Position numbers and translations under genes: made by a program. Source: Elmis aenea (Eukaryota > Arthropoda > Insecta > Coleoptera > Elmidae). From it: a stretch of DNA of 64,000 nt. The stretch is taken from contig OX393578.1 in the NCBI GenBank assembly GCA_947652605.1, positions 53,885,415 to 53,949,414 of the forward strand, given 5' to 3'. The notes below the pieces were generated by a model. The model saw only the letters and a program-made list of their open reading frames with translations. It was not told the origin of the DNA and searched no databases. Shown here piece after piece: positions 43,289-54,677 of the stretch. The stretch's first letter is position 1, and the number at the start of each line of letters is the position of its first letter.

Positions 43289-44080
43289 TACTCATTTGTA
43301 ACACAATATTGCCAAAGTCAACTGTCATAGCCCAACCATAATGTTCATTGTCTATAAAGATCGAAAGTTATAACAGTAGTTCTATACATGCGCAGGAAAG
43401 CAACACGTACATTAAAATCGAATTTTGAAAATAAAAGCTTTTTAAAAAAATTGAATATCCAAAGTTATTTAAAAAAAAACAATATTGTTACTTTAACCGT
43501 TTAACTACTTCCAAATGATTTAAATATTGACTAAAGCAGTGAGTATACATAGTTTGTTTAGTGATAAGATTTAGTTAATTATTCATATCTATGTACTTAT
43601 CTTTATTACGCGTTTAAAATAACATCGGTATAGCACTGAAGCGGAGGCAATAATAACATTTTGCATTGTACATTATCTTTATTTCTTTAGAAATACACAA
43701 TATAAATATAACAGTGAACAAACCTTCATCTAATTTCTAATAGTGTCTGATTGTTATTCTGCATATAGCATAGCAAACCGTGATTAATCTATAACTATAA
43801 AAAATACATTATATTGTTCTTTGGTTTCCCCATTATTTATCACATTAAACGTAATTTATTTGTGAGAAAAATAATATAATTGATTTCCTAATTAAAAATC
43901 AGTATACACCAGCTTCTTAATAAATAAATGTGCTGTAGTATAACAACAAAAAGAAGTTTACATATAAAAAACCATTTTAAAGACTTTATAGACAAATGTA
44001 AAAATAATATAAAAATATTTAAATGTGTGCTATTTAATGTGCCACTTGTGTAAATTATTTTCAAACATAGTACGAACCAT
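43289..44080. other. Intergenic between the small membrane gene and MTAP
   Basis: No gene or repeat recognised. A minus-strand AATAAA (43678-43683) could serve the MTAP transcript. The promoter of the downstream small gene presumably lies at its left edge. Confidence 0.5.
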
Positions 44081-45863
44081 TTAGGATGGCAGCATTACAC
44101 TTCCTTGGACGGTTTCCTGTTAATATCAATTTAATAGTATTTATTGTTAGAATAAAAAGAAACTTACTTTTAGTTCCTTGATAGTGTCATCCCAGTCCTC
44201 TTTAGAAATATTAACAACGGCTGCTTTGATTAGGTCAATCACTTTATGAACGTTTTTTTCAAAAGTTTCCATCACATGAGGAACACAAACTTTTTCCCCG
44301 GACGATCTCCAACAGTCGTAATCAGTTATTAAGGCAATAGAGGCATAACAAAGTCCCGCTTCTTTGGCTAAGACGACCTTAAATAATTTTTAAAGTTATT
44401 AATCATACCGAGAATAGTTTTATTGTAGTTACCTCGGGAACCATGGACATATTTACAATATCGCAACCCCACTGACGGTATAAAAGGCTTTCACCTTTGC
44501 TGGAGAATCGAGGCCCTTCTATAACAACAACCAAGCCTTGTTTATGAACAGGTATCCCTAAACCTTCTGCCGTATCAATCAAAAGTTGTCTAGTACGGTT
44601 GCAAAACACGGGTTCCATCGGCATATGGCACACGCCTTTCGGAGAAGTCTCATTTCCATCGTAAAATGTTTGGATTCTTCGCTTTGTTCTGAAACAAACA
44701 AGTTTTTACGTTTCAAAAATTAATCAACATACCATCGAGCTAAACAAAAACAAAACAAAAACATAGAGATTGACGTTTAATTGTTTTTAATCCATTATCA
44801 ATTGTTTTGTTATTATGTAATTACCACATCACCATAAAAGAACAAAAAATATTAAGTTGTCACTAACAAGTCCTGGTGTACTATATTTTTTTCATGGTTA
44901 ATTGTTTAATGACTCTTTGTATAACTTATTAAGAATTAATTGTACAATTGTCTTAAACAAAGGCTTTAATTAATTCATATAATCACAACCAATACCTTTT
45001 TAATGTTTTTTATTGCTTCATTTCCTGTTGGGCTGAGAAGTAATACAAATGTAATAGATCTTTTATATTTAAACACACTATTTGTTTTGAACAAACAACA
45101 GATTATAATTTATATCTGGCTGTACTTGATTATACACATGAAAAGAGGACAATAAATTTATAAATAACTTTTATTGTGCTCGATTTATTTATCTCCATTT
45201 ACAATAACTTACCGGTCAATAAAATTGTCCACTATTGCAATGTCTCCAGGTTTTATTTCCTCTCTAAGAGAACCAACAGCAGTCGAAACAATTACGTGAG
45301 TGCATCCTGCTTCTTTGAGAGCCCATATATTCGCTCTGTAGTTAACATCGCTTGGCATAATTGTATGCTTGCGACCATGTCTAGTTAGTAAAACGCAAGA
45401 TACACCATCAATTTCACCTTCTATTAGGCAATCGGATGGTTTTCCAAATATCGTAGTAACAGATTTTTCTTTGCGGTTTTTTAATATATCAGGATTGTCC
45501 AAGCCAGTGCCACCAATAATTCCTATCTGATCAACGTAATATAAGTATTAAAGCAAAATTAAACATTATGAGTTTTTTAACTGCATTAAAAAAAGGAACA
45601 AAATTATTAATTTTTGCAAAAAACTGAACTTTTAACACTTATTTGTATGATAAATACTGATTCTGTTGCAGTTTGTTTTATTATACATTATTTTGTTAAC
45701 TAAGTGCAAACATTTTTCATTTGAAACAGACAACTTAAAAATAACAGATTAATTTTATTGTTATCATATCTTTATTGTACAGTTATAAATAAATACACAA
45801 ACGTGTTTTAAATATTTTAGAAGTTATTAGTATATTGGTTTTTACCTTGATTGGAACGGGCAT
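44081..45863 (-). CDS. Mtap: S-methyl-5'-thioadenosine phosphorylase
   Basis: Five exons on the minus strand: 45846-45863, 45213-45526, 44433-44688, 44168-44377, 44081-44116; 277 residues (human 283). It cleaves methylthioadenosine with phosphate to adenine and methylthioribose-1-phosphate in methionine salvage. Visible motifs are [12 protein letters not shown] (phosphate site), [60 protein letters not shown] and the catalytic ITDYDCW. All are those of MTAP, distinct from purine nucleoside phosphorylase. The first exon encodes only MPVPIK. All phases agree. No sign of inactivation. Confidence 0.95.
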
Positions 45864-47244
45864 TTTTGTGGAAAAAAATTAACAATTTTGAATGCAACAC
45901 ACCCAAAACTATCCAGTTTCGTTGTTATCAGTATTTAACACTAGTTGCTGGTATACTGTTATCAAAAGAAGTGTGGATACAGTTTTATACAACACTTGTA
46001 GGCTGAACTAATTTGTACAGGTGCAGATAAACAGGAAACAGGTGGAGCATAATATAGTGGGGGAGAATTAATTACTTCAAACACTTTTTATGTCATAATA
46101 GATGTTTATAAAGGACATAATCGATTAAATAAATGCATGGCAACAAATACAACAATAACTACACGTGTTGGTAGGTTTATTGGCGCAGCCGATACGTAGT
46201 TCTACTGTTGCATCACAAATAGTTCCATTGCCGCAGTCGTCAGATAGTTCCACTGTCCTGCGTTTAAATCTGACAGCGCGGTCTCAATAGTAGTTTATTA
46301 ACATTATTATTATGAAATTAGTTTCTGGGGTGAATAGCATGAGTTTTTGAAGACGTAGTTGAATAAGATGCACGTTATAAAAATTATTAACATGTTTATA
46401 GCAAGGTTCTGAAGAAATAAGAAGGAATTTTCTGCAGATATTAACAATTTACATAAGCCCACAACTCCTAGGATTGATTAATCATAATTTTTTTTTGTAT
46501 TTATTGACAATGGCTTGTAAGATATGTTTAGATAATTTAAGATTTACGTTTGATATGTTTGTGTGAATTTAATTAATAAAATAATTCTTTTTATTTACTG
46601 TAAAGTTTAGTTACATTTTATTTCCTATACCTATCTTTAAATATATTTTGAAACCGGATTTTTCAATTAGCTAGTAAATCGTTTCTCAATAAAATGTGTG
46701 TAGAAACTGTTGAAAGTATGAGAAACTTTGTAAATATTTTTAAATTCTTGAAATAAAAGTGAGTTTAGTAATGTTGAACTTTACTCAATTTGGGATTTAC
46801 ATTTATTGAACGATTGTTCAAGTTCATTAGTCGCGTTTTTTATTTCTAAATGTATTAAGGCTAAAATTTAACTTTCTTAAAATAATATGACGTAAATCTG
46901 TTATGATTTGAAAATTTACATATGCTTCAATTAACACATAAGATGTGCGCTTCGTATTTGATATGTTAGAAGGAGATAGATTTATTATCAGACGTCAGAA
47001 CTTATAAACGGATAAGGTTGTCTGAGTTCTGCCACTTTGACGTTTAGTTTGTAAATTTAAATATATTCACAAAGTTCTATTTCTTTTTAACACATTATTT
47101 ATAAGAGTCGCATCTTTAGTACGTATATTTTTAACTTCTAATGCTTCTGTTCTCCTGTTAACGATTTGCAAGTAACCCGATAGATGTCGAGAGCTATATC
47201 ATTTGAAGCTTTGGATACGACGTCGTTGAAGTTAGCTTGGGATT
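45864..47244. other. Intergenic upstream of MTAP
   Basis: Holds the MTAP promoter at its left edge. Otherwise AT-rich with no recognised gene or transposon; it runs into the satellite region at about 47245. Confidence 0.5.
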
Positions 47245-47495
47245 TCTCGAAAACTGCTCATATAATTTTGTTTAAATTTTAGTATGTTATAGAGTTTATT
47301 TTTCTAAGTATAATGCCGTTTGTCTCAACTATTTTGAAATTTAATTTACAAAATTATTCAAAAAATTAAAAATTTTGAAAATTTTTCTCGAAAACGGCTC
47401 ATACAATTTTGTTCAAATTTTAGTATGTTATAGAGTTCATTTTTCTTAGTATAATGCCGTTTGTCTCAACTATTTTGAAATTTAATTTTCAAAAT
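47245..47495. repeat. Two diverged 151-bp monomers at the satellite edge
   Basis: TCTCGAAAAC-GCTCATA recurs at 47245 and 47396, followed in both copies by TTTTAGTATGTTATAGAG and AATGCCGTTTGTCTCAAC. The spacing is close to a half unit of the adjoining array. Confidence 0.7.
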
Positions 47496-47500
47496 TATTT

Positions 47501-50345
47501 TCCCTCAAACGAAATTTTTGTAATCGATATAAAATTTTTATTGAAAACGTTTAAGAGTTGAAACTTGCTGGAGATGTGGACCATGGTTGTACTGATATAT
47601 ACATATTTTTTTTAGATTTAAATTATGGGTAGTACGTGCGTAATAAAATATGCAAAATTATTTGATTTTTTTGAAAACGATATAACATTTTTATTAAGGA
47701 CGTTTAAGAGATAAAACTTACTGGAAATATGAACTACGGTTGTACTGACTTGTACATATCATTTTAAGCCCTTAGTCATGCGTAGGAAGTGCGTAATACA
47801 GTTTTCAAAATTATTTTCCCTCAAACGAAATGTTTTTAATCGATATAAAATTTTTATTGAAAACGTTTAACAGTTGAAACTTGCTGGAGATGTGGACCAT
47901 GGTTGTACTGATATATACATATTTTTTTTAGATTTAAATTATGGGTAGTACATGCGTAATAAAATATTCAAAATTATTTGATTTTTTTGAAAACGATATA
48001 ACATTTTTATTAAGGACGTTTAAGAGATAAAACTTACTGGAAATATGAAATACGGTTGTACTGACTTGTACATATCATTTTAAGCCCTTAGTCATGCGTA
48101 GGAAGTGCGTAATACAGTTTTCAAAATTATTTTCCCTCAAACGAAATTTTTGTAATCGATATAAAATTTTAATTGAAAACGTTTAAGAGTTGAAACTTGG
48201 TGGAGATGTGAACCATGGTTGTACTGATATATACATATTTTTTTTAGATTTAAATTATGGGTAGTACGTGCGTAATAAAATATTCAAAATTATTTGATTT
48301 TTTTGAAATCGATATAACATTTTTATTAAGAACGTTTAAGAGATAAAACTTACTGGAAATATGAACTACGGTTGTACTGACTTGTACATATCATTTTAAG
48401 CCCTTAGTCATTCGTAGGAAGTGCGTAATACAGTTTTCAAAATTATTTTCCCTCAAACGAAATTTTTTAATCGATATAAAATTTTTATTGAAAACGTTTA
48501 AGAGTTGAAACTTGCTGGAGATGTGAACCATGGTTGTACTGATATATACATATTTTTTTTAGATTTAAATTATGGGTAGTACGTGCGTAATAAAATATTC
48601 AAAATTATTTGATTTTTTTGAAATCGATATAACATTTTTATTAAGAACGTTTAAGAGATAAAACTTACTGGAAATATGAACTACGGTTGTACTGACTTGT
48701 ACATATCATTTTAAGCCCTTAGTCATGCGTAGGAAGTGCGTAATACAGTTTTCAAAATTATTTTCCCTCAAACGAAATGTTTGTAATCAATATAAAATTT
48801 TTATTGAAAACGTTTAAGAGTTAAAACTTGCTGGAGATGTGAACCATGGTTGTACTGATATATACATATTTTTTTTAGATTTAAATTATGGGTAGTACGT
48901 GCGTAATAAAATATTCAAAATTATTTGATTTTTTTGAAATCGATATAACATTTTTATTAAGGACGTTTAAGAGATAAAACTTACTGGAAATATGAACTAC
49001 GGTTGTACTGACTTGTACATATCATTTTAAGCCCTTAGTCATGCGTAGGAAGTGCGTAATACAGTTTTCAAAATTATTTTCCCTCAAACGAAATTTTTGT
49101 AATCGATATAAAATTTTTATTGAAAACGTTTAAGAGTTGAAACTTGCTGGAGATGTGAACCATGGCTGTACTGATATAAACATATTTTTTTAGATTTAAA
49201 TTATGGGTAGTACGTGCGTAATAAAATATTCAAAATTATTTGATTTTTTTGAAAACGATATAACATTTTTATTAAGGACGTTTAAGAGATAAAACTTACT
49301 GGAAATATGAACTACGGTTGTACTGACTTGTACATATCATTTTAAGCCATTAGTCTTGCGTAGGAAGTGCGTAATACAGTTTTCAAAATTATTTTCCCTC
49401 AAACGAAATTTTTGTAATCGATATAAAATTTTTATTGAAAACGTTTAAGAGTTGAAACTTGCTGGAGATGTGAACCATGGTTGTACTGATATATACATAT
49501 TTTTTTTAGATTTAAATTATGGGTAGTACGTGCGTAATAAAATATTCAAAATTATTTGATTTTTTTGAAAACGATATAACATTTTTATTAAGGACGTTTA
49601 AGAGATAAAACTTACTGGAAATATGAACTACGGTTGTACTGACTTGTACATATCATTTTAAGCCCTTAGTCTTGCGTAGGAAGTGCGTAATACAGTTTTC
49701 AAAATTATTTTCTCTCAAACGAAATTTTTGTAATCGATATAAAATTTTTATTGAAAACGTTTAAGAGTTGAAACTTGCTGGAGATGTGAACCATGGTCGT
49801 ACTGATATATACATATTTTTTTTAGATTTAAATTATGGGTAGTACGTGCGTAATAAAATATTCAAAATTATTTGATTTTTTTGAAATCGATATAACATTT
49901 TTATTAAGAACGTTTAAGAGATAAAACTTACTGGAAATATGAACTACGGTTGTACTGACTTGTACATATCATTTGAAGCCCTTAGTCATGCGTAGGAAGT
50001 GCGTAATACAGTTTTCAAAATTATTTTCCCTCAAACGAAATTTTTGTAATCGATATAAAATTTTTATTGAAAACGTTTAAGAGTTGAAACTTGCTGGAGA
50101 TGTGAACCATGGCTGTACTGATATATACATATTTTTTTTTAGATTTAAATTATGGGTAGTACGTGCGTAATAAAATATTCAAAATTATTTGATTTTTTTT
50201 AAATAGATATAAAATTTTTATTAAAAACGTGTAAGAGTTAAAAGGTTAAAACTCACTGGAAATATGAACCACTGTTGTATTGACATGTACATATCATTTT
50301 AAGTCCTTAGTCATGCGTAGGACGTGCGTAATACAATTTTAAAAA
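47501..50345. repeat. Satellite array 1: 316-bp unit, about nine copies
   Basis: TCCCTCAAACGAAA recurs at 47501, 47817, 48133, 48449, 48764, 49080, 49395, 49711 and 50027 (315-316 bp). Each unit is a dimer of two related halves of about 158 bp: half 1 has GAGTTGAAACTTGCTGGAGA and GGTAGTACGTGCGTAATA, half 2 GAGATAAAACTTACTGGAAA and TAGGAAGTGCGTAATA. Units are very alike, so the dimer is the current amplifying unit. The last unit (from about 50180) is more diverged. No conserved ORF. Confidence 0.92.
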
Positions 50346-50557
50346 TTATTTTACATGGTATATTGCCAGATTCTTGTTCGTTTTTCGCGCTTTTCTCAGA
50401 GACCGTTGAAGATGATTTCAAAAACTTTGCACAGCCCTACCGCCTACTCGCAAAGGATGCGTGCATCAGAAAATAACAAACTTTGATTTTATCCCAACAC
50501 AATCTCATAGCCAACGCGATCACAGATTACAATTAATACAAGTGTGACCATTTAAAA
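50346..50557. other. Junction between the two satellites
   Basis: ATATTGCCAGATTCTTG and GACCGTTGAAGATGAT resemble a heavily diverged start of a satellite 2 monomer, followed by about 120 bp unlike either array. Confidence 0.4.
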
Positions 50558-52130
50558 GGACCTTTTTCGAACGGCCGTGGATGATATCAAAAAGTGTTTT
50601 ATTTGCACTTTCTTTACGTCGTTGGATGCGCCAGTTTTTTGGCTACATTTTGAACACCGAATCAAAATTTTCTGTTCGCTAATAACGGAGTTACGAATTT
50701 TTTTATAGACTGAGATGTTTTTATTTTATGAGCGAACTCTCGGCATATTGCCGGACCTTTTTAAGACGGCCGTGGATGATATCAAAAAGTGTTTTATTTG
50801 CACTTTCTTTACGTCGTTGGATGCGCCAGTTTTTTGGCTACATTATGAACACAAAATCAAAATTTTCTGTCCGCTAATAACGGAGTTACGAATTTTTTTA
50901 AAGACCGAGATGTTTTTATTTTATGAGCGAACTCTCGGCATATTGCCGGACCTTTTTCAGACGGCCGTGGATGATATAAAAAAGTATTTTATATGCACTT
51001 TCTTTACGTCGTTGGATGCGCCAGTTTTTTGGCTACATTTTGAACACCGAATCAAAATTTTCTGTCCGCTAATAACGGAGTTACGAATTTTTTTATAGAG
51101 CGAGATGTTTTTATTTTATGAGCGAACTCTCGGCATATTGTCGGACCTTTTTCAGACGGCCGTGGATGATATAAAAAAGTATTTTATATGCACTTTCTTT
51201 ACGTCGTTGGATGCGCCAGTTCTTTGGCTACATTTTGAACAGCGAATCAAAATTTTCTGTCCGCTTATAACGGAGTTACGAATTTTTTTATAGACCGAGA
51301 TGTTTTTATTTTATGAGCGAACTCTCGGCATATTGCCGGACCTTTTTCAGACGGCCGTGGATGATATAAAAAAGTATTTTATATGCACTTTCGTTACGTC
51401 GTTGGATGCGCCAGTTTTTTGGCTACATTTTGAACACCGAATCAAAATTTTCTGTCCGCTAATAACGGAGTTACGAATTTTTTTATAGACCGAGATGTTT
51501 TTATTTTACGAGCGAACTCTCGGCATATTGCCGGACCTTTTTCAGACGGCCGTGGATGATATAAAAAAGTATTTTATATGCACTTTATTTACGTCGTTGG
51601 ATGCGCCAGTTCTTTGACTACATTTTGAACACCGAATCAAAATTTTCTGTCCGCTTATAACGGAGTTACGAATTTTTTTATAGACCGAGATGTTTTTATT
51701 TTATGAGCGAACTCTCGGCATATTGCCGGACCTTTTTCAGACGGCCGTGGATGATATAAAAAAGTATTTTATATGCACTTTCGTTACGTCGTTGGATGCG
51801 CCAGTTTTTTGGCTACATTTTGAACACCGAATCAAAATTTTCTGTCCGCTTATAACGGAGTTACGAATTTTTTTATAGACCGAGATGTTTTTATTTTACG
51901 AGCGAACTCTCGGCATATTGCCGGACCTTTTTCAGACGGCCGTGGATGATATAAAAAAGTATTTTATATCCACTTTCTTTACGTCGTTCGATGCGCCAGT
52001 TTTTTGGCTACATTTTGAACACCGAATCAAAATTTTCTGTCCGCTAATAACGGAGTTACGAATTTTTTTATAGACTGAGATGTTTTTATTTTACGAGCGA
52101 ACTCTCTGCATATTGCCGGACCTTTTTCAA
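50558..52130. repeat. Satellite array 2: 195-bp unit, about eight copies
   Basis: GAGATGTTTTTATTTTA recurs every 195 bp (50712, 50907, and so on to 52078). Each unit carries GGCCGTGGATGATAT, ACGTCGTTGGATGCGCCAG and AACGGAGTTACGAA. 195 is 65 codons, and most units keep the same plus-strand frame of 62 codons starting MFLFYERTLGI and ending TELRIFL. One unit boundary has lost its stop, fusing two into a 127-codon frame (50715-51098). Units are highly similar. Confidence 0.92.
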
Positions 52131-54677
52131 AACAGAGTAAGTTAAAATTACAGCCACGAGAGGGCAAGCCTTGTATGTATTTGTGTTAGATCATAAATTA
52201 ATAGGATTTCTTTTACTACAATCATGAGCGAAGACACATTTTATGAATCCTAAGGTGAAAAGCAAATAAAGTGTTGAATAAAAAATTTTATATTTACGTA
52301 TATACAAAAAAATTTAATACAATTGTCAATCTTAACGAACTTATAATGTAATATACAACTTGATGTAATTATTTAAGTACATTTTCACCAAATTAATGTA
52401 TAATAGCAAACACACATGCAACAATTTGTATTTAATAATTTATTGTAATATATATCACACTGTTTGAAAATCATTAAAAAAGCTAAAAACTTATTTATAT
52501 TAAAATACGAATTATTTAGTAATTCTTAACAAAACATTTCTAAATTACAGTACAACCATAGTGAGTAAAAACACTGGTAATTCGTTTAGTCTAATATTAA
52601 TTTCATATTTAATATAGAGCAAAATAGTTCATATTTATTAAACAAAAATGTTTTTTGTTTGTTTTAAAATTACTATTTGGTGTCGGTTTAAACACAGATA
52701 TGAAGGGTAGACCGGGGATGAAAGTTGTTTTTATTTAATTTCTCATAAAGTATAACAAGTTTTGTCCATCCAAATTGATTTAATGATAGATTGGACATTT
52801 GTCTTCCTTCCAAGATATTTATTTCATAGGTTTCGTAAAGTATATGTGAGATTTTTTGTTTCTGTAGTAAGACAGCTGTTATTTTCAACATCAACGATGG
52901 GGCTAAGTTGTAACGGCAAAATAATTTACACGGTTCATGAATAGTGGGTAAATATATTAGTATTATAGTATTCATCAACAAAATTAATATATGATTCAAA
53001 AATACACATAAGCAAAATTAAAAAAACTTATTTGGTACAATACAAAATGATAAGTGAACATTATCAATATTCAAAAATGTGAAACAAAAAAATTACAGCA
53101 AATTGGAAAATTAATCCGACAAGTTTTGTCTGTTCTCATCTACGAAGAAAACCACCAATTATATGCTGTGAACATTTGCAAGTGAAAACATTGATTGGGG
53201 TTGGTTGTAACACTGTTACTTTTGACCCCAAGTGTACACAAAACAAATTGGAGGAATTTACAATTAACCACGACTCCAACGTCAAATTGTATTGCATCCA
53301 CCAATAGCCAATAAAATTTAGAACATAAAAATCTGGGTACTTTTTTGTTCTTCTTTAAGAGATCGCCTAAAAGTCACTCGGCCGATGACCTAACGCATTA
53401 ACTTTTAGGCGAAAAATAGTGAATCTGGCTGGCAAAAACAACATCTATGATATATGAAAACTAACAATGTATGTAGGAAGGTGGATGTAAATAAACATTG
53501 CACAAGCGCTTAGGGCGACATATAACAAAAATTAAAGAAACTATAGGCACTGTTACAACCTACCGTGTTACTTTCATACCCGGTCTCCCCTAAATATTTT
53601 GTATATTTTACAATAACTGTAATATACTAGTTAGGGTTGTCAGATTTATAATTGTTTAGATCTTTAGCAAAATAGTAAAATAATTGTTTATAAGTTATCG
53701 AATAAGGTAGAGTGAAGTCATTGGAACAAGTCGGATTTCTTATGACAAATGTATTGAAAATATCTTTAAAATCGATATTTTTAAATGTTTTTTACTTAAT
53801 ACCAAATACTTGACTTTTTCTTGTGATAATGTACAGCGAAGATAATTTTTAATCCGTAAATCAGAACAACTACGTAAAATTAAGTAAACTTTAAAATAAT
53901 TTTAACATTTAGAAAAGATAGAGAAATAAAACTATGAATTTATAAAAATTGAGTAGATTTTATATGATTCTTAAAAGCTACATTCAAAAAATTAATTTCT
54001 TCATCTAAGTCTCTTTATAAATGTAATTTTTATAAAACTCTATGAGTGCACCAAAGGGTAAGCAAGTAAAATGTAATAAATGGTTTCAATTGGACCATAG
54101 ACTTAAACCCCTTCCCCTAAAACACGGGCCCCCAACATTTGACTAGTTTTCCTAGTAGAAAAATCGACCCTGAGTCCGAGTTTGCAAAATTAATCTACTC
54201 TATAAGTCTCATAATAACAAAGTTATCAATAAAACGCCCTTGATAATTGTCATTCTGTCTGACAACCATATAATAGCTGTATCAGAATTAAAATTCGCCG
54301 GATATAAGCTTATTTCTTGTAGGTCTATTCAAATAAATCGGTAGGTCCTAACATTTAGTCGTTGGATTCGGAGCCATCGATGTACTTTTTAATTATTACT
54401 AGCAATAATCTACAATGATCACAAAGAACAGTTCCATGTTTGCATGTTTCACGTTTCCAACATATTTTTAATACATTATCTTCTGGCTTCTTAAATTAAC
54501 TAACTACAGTACATCTCCACTTTTAAGAATTGTCTGCGCTTTAAGTAGAGCCGAGGTACACGTAGCAATCTCAATTTATATTTACATCACAGTTTCATTA
54601 ACATCAACGTCGGTGAATTCAGTAAATTGTGAATTAACGTCTGGAACTTGTCCACTGAATCCACCCTGAGTTAATCT
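52131..54677. other. Non-coding region downstream of the receptor gene
   Basis: AT-rich, without recognisable exons. Contains one inverted-repeat element (52704-53591). The remainder probably includes the receptor's 3' UTR. Confidence 0.5.
52704..53591. mobile_element. Element with AGGG-AGACCGGG ends
   Basis: AGGGTAGACCGGGGATGAAAG on the left mirrors CTTTCATACCCGGTCTCCCCT on the right. The phrases TAAGTTGTAAC and GTTGTAACACTG occur inside. It contains a hairpin CGCCTAAAAGT/ACTTTTAGGCG at 53365-53413. Superfamily and duplication not determined. Confidence 0.5.

Noticed and set aside
47501..52130. CRISPR-like direct repeats
   Set aside because: Units of 316 and 195 bp are contiguous, with no unique spacers, in an intron-bearing eukaryotic sequence.
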